A stretch of 29,742 bases of DNA from Entrophospora sp. SA101 (Eukaryota; Glomeromycota; Glomeromycetes; Entrophosporales; Entrophosporaceae). Position numbers and translations under genes: made by a program. The stretch is taken from NCBI GenBank assembly GCA_958430865.1, contig CAUDNR010000332.1, forward strand, positions 4,626 to 34,367, in the 5' to 3' direction. Below are positions 20,958 to 29,742 of the stretch, piece by piece. How positions within the stretch are numbered: position 1 is the first letter of the stretch; each line of letters opens with the position of its first letter. The notes beneath the pieces were generated by a model, which worked only from the letters and a program-made list of their open reading frames with translations, made no database searches and was not told where the DNA came from.

Positions 20958-21566
20958 GGGTCTGGGACACTTTACCGACACCCACTTTACTGACAGGACA
21001 CTTTACTGACAATCAAAGTAAAGTCGAACTTGACGTAGAAATGGTCTTGCGAGGAACACCACGACCCCCACAGAAACTACAAGATCGTAATCGTGAAATA
21101 CGGATTCAAACAGTATTGACCGTAACATTATATCAACTATAAAGTTTCTTCGGGGCATTGCCCATAATATTTCATTTTAAAAAAATTCTTTTTTTGTGTA
21201 TATATAAAAATAAATAATTAATGTGTCACAATCAAAGTTTTTTTGTAAATGATTGATAAATAAATAACATAAATAACATGAATATGCAATTTTTATCAAT
21301 TTCGTCAGACAAAAAAAAATATATATTACACATGTATCCATATTGTATTTTTATGAACTGGTTTTTGATGCAAAGTAAGGATAATAAGTGGTGTTATTAG
21401 TAATTAACGGTTGATTTAACTTGTTGTAAAAAACCAAACTTTTAGCTAGTTATCCAGGTCTTCACACAGTCCTTGGCAAATTGTTAACACAATACTTGTC
21501 GGTAAAGTATCCTGTCGGTAAAGTGTCCTGTCGGTAAAGTGGGTGTCGGTAAAGTGTCCGGGTCCG
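20958..21566. mobile_element. 609-bp MITE with tandem-repeat terminal inverted repeats
   Basis: Left end: GGGTCTGGGACACTTTACCG then repeated CACTTTACTGACA. Right end, read inverted: CGGACCCGGACACTTTACCG then CACTTTACCGACA units (three to four). Copy B has the uninterrupted site (about 16084-16104, TTATTCTATTTTACTTTGG). In C it is split as TTCTATTT | element | TTCTATATTTGACTTTGG, giving an imperfect 8-10 base target duplication. The interior has a short open stretch (about 21025-21140: VEMVLRGTPRPPQKLQDRNR...) that may be a leftover of the parent transposon's gene. The superfamily is uncertain (hAT or MULE by duplication length). Confidence 0.8.
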
Positions 21567-22245
21567 TTCTATATTTGACTTTGGAAAAGAAAGGTTAATA
21601 TGTCATGGACGTTCTATTTTTGAGAATGGACACTATGGTGTTTCGTGAAAAAAAGGGTATCAATTCTGTGTAGAATTCCGCATAAATTTAAATTATTTTT
21701 GGGCTGATTTATTTAAAAAAAACTTTGTATATGTTGTTGATATTCGTCAGTAATTAAGATAAACAATTTGTTTTTTGTTGTCAATGATGATGTTGATATT
21801 GATGTAAATTATTGGTAAGAGAAGCTTGCCTTTTGAATCGGATAAACACTTTGTTGCTGTTATTCATCATTATTAGCAAAAACTGTTTTTTGAGAAAATG
21901 AAAAATCCTAATAAGGAAATGGTTCTAAATTTGTTAGTATGGGCGGTTCTTAATAAAGATACTAATACTAATTAAATTTGTTTACAGTAACGACAAAATT
22001 TCTTGATCCAGAATTTTCAGAATTAATGGAATTTGGGAACCGGTTCTGGAACCTGTTCGAACCAATCTCAAATAACGAAATGGCTAGTTTTGGAGATTAT
22101 TTCCTGGTGAGAATTTATTTATACTAAATCATTAAAGCATGTTACTTATTATAGTTAAGTGATTAGACTTTTCTAAAATTAGCGATTTACTTGGCTCTGT
22201 TCCTGTTTCCTGTTTCGAAGTTAATTTTTGGAACAGAATTGTTAC
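21567..22245. other. Intergenic, related to the region upstream of kelch A
   Basis: 21567-21644 continues the homology to kelch B upstream; from about 21730 the sequence instead resembles 11940-12160. An exon-like stretch lies at about 21991-22107 (after TTTGTTTACAG, reading TTKFLDPEFSELMEFGNRFW..., ending FGDYFLV near GTGAGA) but I recognise no family and find no partner exons. Confidence 0.4.
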
Positions 22246-22767
22246 GAGGTTGGGAAATCGTCCAAAAAAATCCTTAGTCGACTACTAGCTGGTCAAAATT
22301 TCTTTAGTTGACTAACTAGTTGGCTATTTTAGCATTAGTCGACTTATTAGTTGTAATTATTTTAGTCAACTATTTTAGTATTAGTATTAGTCAATTATTT
22401 AGTCGATTATTTTAGTCGACTAATTAGTCAATTAAATTTTTTTTAATAATCTGTTTTTTTAAAGGTTTTCCTTGAAATTGAAGCAAATGAACTATTAGGC
22501 CTTGTATCGGAAATGTTTATTAGTTCACATGTAAAATTATCATCGACAACACCACCACCATTGACATCATCATCATATTGATGGTATTGATACTCCTCCG
22601 CATAGAAGTTTTCCATATTATAAAAATCGTTTTTATTTATAATTGGTCAGACAATAATTATCAATATTAATGTTAGCATAGTATTAATATTAGCACTAGT
22701 ATTAGTAGTCGACTATTAGTTGTTCGAAAAAAAAGTTTAGTCGACTGTATTAGTCGATTTCAACCTC
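22246..22767 (-). mobile_element. hAT-type deletion derivative with TAGTCGACTA-rich arms
   Basis: Terminal inverted repeats: left GAGGTTGGGAAATCG, right (inverted) GAGGTTGAAATCG. Inside each end lie many copies of TTAGTCGACTA-like motifs (about 22282-22437 and 22690-22758), typical of subterminal transposase-binding repeats. Between them one short minus-strand gene start is open. TIR sequence and structure suggest hAT, but the target duplication is unclear. The element is about 520 bp. Confidence 0.65.
22443..22616 (-). CDS. 57-residue open frame inside the hAT-type element
   Basis: Starts at the ATG 22616 and ends at TAA 22443-22445. It reads MENFYAEEYQYHQYDDDVNG, then GGGVVDDNFTCELINISDT and ends ASISRKTFKKTDY. 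The composition is far more protein-like than the surroundings. It is probably the N-terminal coding part of the parent transposase, left after internal deletion, as it begins near one terminal repeat. I do not recognise a domain; a BED finger, expected next in hAT proteins, is absent. Confidence 0.4.
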   Translation of the reverse strand: MENFYAEEYQYHQYDDDVNGGGVVDDNFTCELINISDTRPNSSFASISRKTFKKTDY

Positions 22768-23411
22768 TACTTCTTGTCTATTTTTTTTTATTACTATTAC
22801 TACTATAATAATAAACTATCAATCTTGGAAACGATTTTTTTAATAGCTTCTACTAATAATGACGAACAACAACTTCGACAACAACTATAACAACAAATAA
22901 GAAATAGAGAATTTATTAACCATAACTACAAAGAAGTCACAACCAACTCGTTTATTTCGTGGCTTCCTTAACTGCCTCGCTAATAATACCATTATGGCCA
23001 TATGGAACAAATTGCTCGCATCATAGGAGAAGTTCCCAAGAAATCCTTCTGGCTATGATGTTGGATTAGCTTTTTTCTGCGAAAGGATAGAGAATGCTTG
23101 CTATACAATATTTTTGATACAAAAAAATTAAATCAAATATATACTAAAATGATAAATAAAAAAATAAAACTAAAAATCCAATCATTTGCTATTGAGATTT
23201 ACCGAAATAAAACATCAGTAAACTAATAAATGTTTGTACAAACGTGACTTCAAAAAAAGATCCAACCTCCTGTTATCTCCATCGATATAAATTATTTTTT
23301 GAAATTTTTCTTTTTGAAGATATGCGATAATTAGGTTATAAAATAGTAAATATGACTAAAAAAAAGAAGCGTATATTATAATCTGGTTGTATATAATACA
23401 AATTATACCTT

Positions 23412-23519
23412 ATATCCCCTCTTAATCTCGTCCACATTTATATCCTACATTCTATATATTCTATATACTCTGTTATATCCCTACAAAATTTGAAAAAAAG
23501 AGGGGATATAAAAGAGGCC
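23412..23519. repeat. Inverted repeat TATATCCCCTCTT / AAGAGGGGATATA
   Basis: Perfect 13-base arms about 80 bases apart enclose a pyrimidine-rich, TATAT-rich spacer. It could be the two ends of a very small MITE or one hairpin; no duplication of the target is clear. Confidence 0.45.
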
Positions 23520-23887
23520 TGTTTTATTTCTCTTTTTAATACAATATATTATTAGTCAAAAAAGAAAAATGATGAATTTTAAGATGGAAAAAAAGATTTA
23601 AAGCTTTATCAGAAATTTTTTTCTTTTTCTTTCTCAATGAAGATTTTCCAAAATTAGAATGTTAATGGTCAGTTGTCTGGTATTAGATATCAAAGATTGT
23701 TTGGACTGTTAAAACTTTTATCGCCAAAGCATTTAATTTATTAAAAATATTATTCTATTATCATAATTCAATTCAAATGATTAATATATTGCAAAGAGAA
23801 TATATCCAGTTTTACATACTGTATATTAATGATGTATGACGAAACTTTTGACTTTAATGTCTTTCACCAGGGCTGTTTTGGCGGTTT

Positions 23888-23972
23888 GACTAAAGTAAAA
23901 GCCCTTGACGTAATTAAAAGCAATTTACGTAAATAAAAACGCTTGACGTAAGTAAAAACACTTGATACAAGT
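23888..23972. repeat. Short imperfect tandem repeat, about 20-base unit
   Basis: Four units: AAAAGCCCTTGACGTAATT, AAAAGCAATTTACGTAAAT, AAAACGCTTGACGTAAGT, AAAACACTTGATACAAGT. The shared core is TTGACGTAA. It may be one arm of a transposon end; I did not find the other arm. Confidence 0.6.
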
Positions 23973-26127
23973 AGCAATCCCAGTTATGTAAAAATGTATG
24001 CTCCGGATGAATAAAGAATTATTATTATCATGGGAAGCTGTAATTTGAATTAGAAATTTTGCTTAATTAAATTATCTTTCATACATAAAAGTTGCGTTAA
24101 TGTTTTTCGAATTTTGACTATGAAATCAACTACATGTAATAATGTGCTTGAGCTGTCTTTAGTGTCTGAGTTTGAACACACATAGGCTGGTCAATATTGG
24201 TACTTAACCTGACTTTTACATAGTACATAAGACAGGTTTAGGTGCTGGTGTTTGTAAGTTTTAAAAGTGATAAAAATAGTAAACAAAGAAAAAGAAGAAT
24301 GCTAAAATTATTTATTATCGAAGCATTAGAATCACGATGAATCAATCACTAAAGTTTGACAATGAATTTTGTTGATTCTAAAGTTGTTCTTTAAATTATG
24401 GAATTTTTATTCAAGAGTTATAAGTGTGAAAAGAGCACACACTACTATGATGTTTTTTACATGCTATTCAATTCTCCGCAAAGAAAAACAAGTTTTTAAC
24501 GAAAATGTAACAGTGAGTTTTGTGAAATATAGATTAGCATTACAATGCGATGATATTCTGGCGTCATTATATTGTAAATCACACGACTCGATCACATACG
24601 TATATATTCGTTCGGAGTATCAAAATTAGCACTGGATGCGAAGCATCTTAGTATCATGTATGTATTCATGATTCAAACTTTAATAAAAATAGACTTTTCA
24701 TGGCCAGATGGTAAATTGATCGATAGTCTAATAAATTATAATAAAAACATATAAATAGACCCGCTATTCCCTCGCTCATGGGCCAAAAAATCGTAAAAAA
24801 ACGATGCATTGGTTTTACATTTTGCGTTGCATTCGAATTCAAGGCACGTAGGGCCAAAATAGCATTCTATATATGATTTGGCTTTAAACGTTACATTCAA
24901 ATATGAGGTATCTAAGTATTTGTTCGAGCATCAACATTAGCCATTCATATTATATCAATATTTTTATTTTATTCGTTGCGTTGAACAAAAAATTTATTTA
25001 TTTATTTAAAAAAATTACACATACAAAAGAGAAATTGTTCGCGAATTTAATAATATCCTTTGCAAAGAAGAACCCTCACGTTATTTACGAATTTCGATTG
25101 TTAAAAAAATCAACTAAGCTTTTTTTTACCTAAATTAAAAAAAAAATATTTTTGTCCTGATCTTTTCCTTGTGTTTATTTATTATCAAAGGTCAATTGGA
25201 TTGATTAGATTTTTTTTTTCAAGTCTATCGCTATAGAAGAATAAGTCTCATGCAAACATCCTCAAAAAATAATTAATCAATGGATTTTTATTTGTCTTAT
25301 CCAAAAGGAAATTTTTCATTAATCAATAAATTTTATTTGTTTTCTGAAAGGAAATTAAAAATAAATTTTTGATATCCAGATTATTCAAATTGATCAAATT
25401 TGAAAATAAATTTGTTTATTTTCTCCAAAAGGAAATTAAAATAGAATTTTTCCCGCCAATTATCTCTCAAATGGTCAAAATCAAAAAAAATTGCACATTT
25501 TGTTTGTTTATCGATCATTGAATTGACCGATAATAATAATAAAAACAAAATAAAATGTAAAAAGGTGTTTTTGAATATCGGTCTCGTGACCCGAAAATAT
25601 AATAACATGTTGAGCGACAAGTTTTTGATCTGGGATCTGAAGTAAAGGCTCAAGACAAGGTCATAAGTTTTGGTCGTTTTGAACGGTCCAAAATGTCAGA
25701 GCAAGGCGAAAACTTAACGGTGGACAACGATAGGCACCGCGCAAAAAATATCTAAAGCGAAACACGATTTCCTTTCAGTCAAGTATTTGCTTCGCTCAGT
25801 TCTGACTTTTTTTTGAACAAAAATAGATAAAATTTTCAGTTGCCAAATATGACAGCAATGGAAATTCGCATGATATGACGATGTAAAAATAACCACAACC
25901 ATTCATCATTTTGCAAATTAAAATATTTTTCAAATCAAATTTGCAAAAAAAAGAAAAAAAAGACTCATTACACAGTTTTACCATTTGATCTTGATCTCAT
26001 CCTTCCCCAACAGTTCAGTTTACTAAAGTTGAGCAACAAAATGTTTGGAATATTCGTAATTCGTTACCATAACTGCACTGAACTTACTGTTTCAAGTCTT
26101 GACAAGTCTTCTTTACAACAGGGTATA

Positions 26128-26242
26128 CAGAAAGCAAGTACCGTACTGAAGCCAAATGAATACCCTACTGAAAAAAATTTTTTTTAAAGTTCAGTATGGT
26201 ACTCACCTTATATATATAAACTGTGTACCATACTAAAAAATT
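26128..26242. repeat. Repeated GTACCRTACTGAA motifs in both orientations
   Basis: GTACCGTACTGAA (about 26137), TACCCTACTGAAAAA (about 26161), the inverted TTCAGTATGGTAC (about 26191) and GTACCATACTAAAAA (about 26225) lie within 115 bases. The pattern suggests subterminal repeats of a DNA transposon end. Confidence 0.45.
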
Positions 26243-26284
26243 TAATCCTAATTCAAAGGAACCAACACAACTTAGAATATGGTT

Positions 26285-26872
26285 TTGATTTTCTCCAAAA
26301 GAATCATCATGTTGATAAAAAGATCTTTATGTCACATATGACAACTGTCCTGGACAGAATAAAAACAATTTGTCATTTTTGGTTCTGGTCATGGTTAACA
26401 ATGTTGGGTTGGTACAAGAATATTTATTATTATATAAATTTTATGATACCCGGGCACACAAAATTTATTTGTGATGCTGAATTTGGATCTATTAAAAAAG
26501 CATACAAGAACAGTCATATAAATATGGTTGTTGATGTTGAGATGGTTATAAACAGATCATCTATACATAATAAGTCTATTGGATATAATAATGGATTAGG
26601 CTGGAAATGGAAAGACTTTAATTCAATGTTAAAAGAACTTTACCAAATATAACAAAGTATCATCATTTTCACTTTAGTAGTTTATCAAATAATATTGGAG
26701 TTTCAAAAAATAATCTTTTAAAGAATACAAATTTTGATAAAGATACATAATTAAATTTCCTTAAAGTTGTTCCTTTATCAGAAGATCGAAAAAATATTTA
26801 TTTGATAACATTCGTCAGTATGTAGATAATCCATATAAAGATATTCTCTGTCCAAACCCTAATTATTATTAA
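26285..26872 (+). pseudogene. DUF7869-domain fragment, frameshifted
   Basis: Blocks in order on the plus strand: YDNCPGQNKNNLSF (about 26336-26378), frame change, WFWSWLTMLGWYKNIYYYINFMIPGHTKFICDAEFGSIKKAY (to about 26505), then VADVE-like and YNNGLGWKWKDFNSMLKELY. After another change LPNITKYHHFHFSSL follows, and finally KYLFDNIRQYVDNPYKDILCPNP ending at TAA about 26870. HxDNCxGQNKNN...NFMIPGHTKFxxDxxFGxxKK is the signature of DUF7869, a domain frequent in expanded, transposon-like fungal genes. The longest open block (26329-26652, 107 codons) is only the middle. At least three frame changes; the N-terminal part of the domain is missing. Confidence 0.75.
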
Positions 26873-27989
26873 TATTAATAATCATGTATTTATTATTTAT
26901 CAAACTCTGTGTAACCAATAAAAACCATAATTCTTTATTGCCTGATCATTCATTTTCTACTAAATAAAACATGACCTGATTTTTTTCACCAGTTATAATC
27001 CTTATAATATAAATATATATTATGCAAAAAACTCAATTTTGATCAGAGGTACCTTTTGTTAGAGAATCCCCATATACATTGTGCGATTAACCAATTCAGA
27101 TTAATTAGCACATATATTCATTTTCTTTGTGAGAAATTCCTTGGTATATAGAATAGTTGATAAAGTGTTAAACACTATTCACACAGATCAAAAAAATAGA
27201 TTGGAAAAAATACACGGTTTCAGAAGTGGTGAAACTTTAAAACAGCATGTAAGTCTCTAAAATAACATACCTAAAATCAAATAGATATGATGAATTTTAT
27301 TGGTATTTTCATGGAGGGACGAAATACATATTTGAATAGAGAGGGTTCAGTAGTTTTTTGTTTGGACAGGATTTATAGCTAATACAACTGAGAGGGCAAA
27401 GCAATAATTCTGTCTGACCTAAAAACAGATTTCGTCAATCCTTCCTTACCAATGTTGATGATGCATGTGGTTGTATATACGCAGTGAATGCACTTTGTCT
27501 TTATAGTATTAATCATCCTGTAAGGACATCGGGAGTAACTGTTTATATACATTAAAAAACTATATGCGGATTCTACTGAGGTGTTATATCTTACAAATGG
27601 CCATATACTTGAAATTCATGTAGAAAAAAACCAAATCTGATCTACGTCCATTCATAAACCTAATAAACTATTTTTGGGTTTTAACTAACAAATTAAACGA
27701 ATTTTGAATTGCTCTTGTTAGGTCTTGGATGCTTTTGATTATATTCACTCTTCATTGGAGATGGATGTTTTGATATATTTTTTTTTGCTATAAATGAATA
27801 ATGTGATTAAATATTTGCAATTACAGAATACGGAGGATCTTTGGTTTACCAACACAACTAAAAATTTCAAACCATTGAAGAATGAAGTGCATAAGGTTTG
27901 TATTTAGAAATAGATGATATTATTATTCTTTTTTAATTATCTATTATTAACATTTGAGAATTAATTGGTATTATTAATGTCAGGGGTTG
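26873..27989 (+). other. Coding-like exons of an unrecognised decayed gene
   Basis: Several stretches look like exons. About 27127-27249 reads FFVRNSLVYRIVDKVLNTIH...KIHGFRSGETLKQH and ends exactly at a GTAAGT donor. About 27431-27553 reads FRQSFLTNVDDACGCIYAVNALC... and about 27556-27638 reads KLYADSTEVLYLTNGHILEIHVEKNQ before a TGA. About 27829-27896 reads NTEDLWFTNTTKNFKPLKNE after TTACAG and before GTTTGT. They may be the 5' exons of the PD-(D/E)XK-like pseudogene that follows, or separate debris. I recognise no domain in them. Confidence 0.3.
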
Positions 27990-28808
27990 AAAAGACTATG
28001 TGGAGTGCTGTGGAAAATGAATTAAATGGAATCAATGTAAAAAAACTTTGGTTATGATCACCCATTATGTTCATGTATTTTAGATGATGGGATGGAACCA
28101 TTTACCACAATTTCGGATTTATTACAGGATGTTTTTAAAGAACCAAATAGAAAATTTTTAATTTTGACTGATGATGCATTAAAGGATATGTATAAAAATC
28201 TTATTCAAAAAGAAAAGAAAGAACATCTTAACCCCCGAAACATTTGACGATTCACTATTTGGTGAATTTTTAGACAGACCAAAAAAAACTACAGGAATTA
28301 ATACACCAAATGTTAGAAGTATTAAGTCAAATTTGGAGGTCACCAAAATGGAAAACTCATGCAATGATGAGAAAACCTGATATTGATTGTATGTGTGTGA
28401 AGTTATTTCCCCTTTAACAAATATTATAATGGATGACATGCCTGTGGGCTTTGATAATTTGGGGATATGGGGTGATGAAGCAAGCTCAGCTAGCACTGAA
28501 CGAAAGGGGTCACATAAACAAGCAAACCATCCAGATTATATGGCTGTTGTGAACATAAATAATAAAAAAGTTGAAATGGGATATCTAGAAATAAGCCACC
28601 CAGGATCTTCTACTGATAAACAAGTACAGGACCACAAGAAGTTGAACAGACTCCATCAATGAAACTTGGATGTCTAAAAACAAAAGTGCTTTTGGAAGAT
28701 TGACAATGAAAAGTATGTTGTCCATTTTCACAATCAATGTTGCCAGTAAATGGTTGGAAATGCGTTGCATGTCTGAAGAATCAGTCCTTATAAGCAGTGA
28801 TGACAAAT
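27990..28808 (+). pseudogene. PD-(D/E)XK-like lineage-specific gene, broken by frameshifts
   Basis: Open blocks in order: DDGMEPFTTISDLLQDVFKE and ...KDMYKNLIQKEKKE (about 28085-28230), LTPETFDDSLFGEFLDRPKK (to about 28290), QELIHQMLEVLSQIWRSPKW...MMRKPDID (to about 28390), then 28387-28659 VCEVISPLTNIIMDDMPVGF... RKGSHKQANHPDYMAVV NINNKKVEMGYLEISHP and DHKKLNRL. A last change leads to DSINETWMSKNKSAFGRLTM... to TGA at 28806-28808. The order RxxD ... D-x-M ... (L)E-x-S-x-P ... D-x-x-KLxR(L)xKDxI fits a large Rhizophagus family whose core looks like a PD-(D/E)XK nuclease fold. One break lies in a TG repeat (about 28390), a typical slippage site. Catalytic activity is not to be expected. Confidence 0.6.
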
Positions 28809-28862
28809 GACCCAAATGACTAGGTCATTGATGGTCATTAATCATTTGGGTTGGTCATTTAA
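28803..28862. repeat. Palindromic AAATGACC...GGTCATTT segment
   Basis: AAATGACCCAAATGA on the left pairs with TCATTTGGGTTGGTCATTT on the right around a short core that itself contains GGTCATTGATGGTCATT. It starts at the last codons of the preceding pseudogene. It could fold into a hairpin or mark a transposon end. Confidence 0.5.
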
Positions 28863-29742
28863 ATAAACCAATAACAGTCGCAGGACATTGCAGATCTACA
28901 GGGGGTCAAGTGTCACTCACTAATAAAAAATTTTTGATCAACACGGAATTTTATATGAAAAAATGAAGAAAAAAATCACGCTTTCATACACAAACTTGCC
29001 TGATTTAATCAAATTGTTACTTTGATCATAAAAAATAACAAATATATGAAAAACCCTTTATTTTGATGTATTTTTTGCCAGGGTAAACAAATACCACTAA
29101 GCGATAATCTTAACATGAAGTTGGACTACCAGTTCTATAAGTTCTATAATAATAATAAATTAAGAAATTGGATAACATGCACATTTTCAATCTTTGGGCT
29201 TAATTTTTTTTACATAATAATAATAAATGCAATAGTTAAGTTCTAATTTCCAATCTTTAAATGTTTATTTTTTTAAATTACATAATTTGTTTATAGAAAA
29301 GTATTAACTTCTAATAATATTAATATATTAATATACATTGCTGGATGAAATAGAAGATTGTATCAAACAAAATTTATTTAACAAAAACAAAATTGCGTAA
29401 CAGACTCTTTTCAAGAATGGCTATTAATAAAATGGAATTAATTTGATTTTTTTAATATTTTTAAAGGTTAGCTTCATTAATTTTTATTTCATCTATTTTT
29501 TATATATTTAGAAGTGTAATGATTAAATTAAAAAGTATTTATTTATTAATGCATTAGCAGGATCTGATGGAGATGTTATTAATATGGTTAAAAGAAAAGA
29601 AAATTTTATTAATGATATTAATTACATTTATATATTAATGTAAATAAATAACATGTAAAATTTTGAGTTAAAATCATATCAATTGACCAGAAGATGACAA
29701 TTATTTCAAGATTACAAGCACTGATGTTACTGCTATTATTAA
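28863..29742. other. AT-rich sequence without genes
   Basis: No open frame, RNA gene or structured repeat that I can support. Confidence 0.5.

Larger units (their letters stand above)
22768..26284. other. Long gene-poor region with repeats
   Basis: No convincing gene. About 22980-23050 (plus) reads YGHMEQIARIIGEVPKKSFW, faintly like a CMGC/SRPK kinase insert region, too short to call. 23545-23715 matches 12320-12435. An 86-residue frame at 24369-24629 starts with a non-ATG codon and is unrecognised. Three imperfect copies of an AAATTTTATTTG...CCAAAAGGAAATT repeat lie at 25280-25450. Short inverted and tandem repeats are listed separately. Confidence 0.5.

Noticed and set aside
21991..22107. 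Possible exon TTKFLDPEFSELMEFGNRFW between CAG and GTGAGA
   Set aside because: No partner exon and no recognisable family; left as a note.
22980..23050. YGHMEQIARIIGEVPKKSFW, faintly like an SRPK/CMGC kinase segment
   Set aside because: About 20 residues only, no flanking kinase motifs.
24369..25133. Frames of 86, 63 and 76 codons
   Set aside because: Not recognisable, overlapping on both strands and without sound starts or splice context.
25714..25984. Two overlapping minus-strand frames of 62 codons
   Set aside because: Overlap each other in different frames; low-complexity and no similarity recognised.
28179..28815. Minus-strand frames of 105 and 76 codons
   Set aside because: Antisense shadows of the PD-(D/E)XK-like pseudogene on the plus strand.
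1..29742. CRISPR array, bacterial operon signals or rRNA
   Set aside because: None seen; introns and gene families are fungal, and the repeats are transposon-like rather than spaced direct repeats.

Overview
The window looks like nuclear DNA of an arbuscular mycorrhizal fungus of the Rhizophagus (Glomeromycotina) type. It is very AT-rich and has short introns (about 55-125 bp) with GTA donors and TAG/CAG acceptors. The gene families are ones I know as strongly expanded in that lineage: divergent protein kinases with a zinc-ribbon-like N-terminus, kelch proteins with one membrane anchor, TLDc domains, DUF7869 proteins and PD-(D/E)XK-like proteins. It also carries many decayed transposons. The organism call is inference from content; no marker gene is present.

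Layout. 1-3524 has no convincing gene but holds a foldback-type element (about 604-1651) whose arms are short tandem repeats. 3525-5053 (minus) is a two-exon protein kinase interrupted by an in-frame TAA in the activation segment. 5100-7150 is intergenic with one unrecognised coding-like fragment. 7150-8100 (plus) is a decayed hAT transposase. 8260-9204 (minus) is an intact two-exon gene for a secreted, cysteine-rich, probably GPI-anchored DUF7729 protein. 9510-10037 (plus) is a partial two-exon gene of unknown function, followed by a tRNA-like repeat.

10319-20059 is the core: three tandem same-strand (minus) copies of a five-exon kelch/transmembrane gene, called A, B and C here. B and C are intact. 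A has a 1-base deletion and no ATG at the expected start. The copies are embedded in a larger duplication that includes TLDc remnants at the 3' side and zinc-knuckle (MULE/FAR1-like) remnants at the 5' side. Comparing B with C reveals two MITE insertions in C with matching empty or near-empty sites in B (18051-18380 and 20958-21566). The non-coding upstream sequence of B and C is clearly more alike than their coding exons.

20993-29742 is dominated by transposon debris: a short hAT-type deletion derivative (22246-22767) that keeps a 57-residue open frame, a frameshifted DUF7869 fragment (26285-26872, plus) and a frameshifted PD-(D/E)XK-like gene (27990-28808, plus), then AT-rich sequence without genes.

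In working terms the window encodes two or three cell-surface or secreted proteins (DUF7729, kelch B, kelch C) and one probably inactive kinase. Nothing shows they form a pathway. The best candidate for unusual biology is the kelch-receptor array, with its divergent ectodomains and membrane-proximal stalks beside nearly unchanged flanks.
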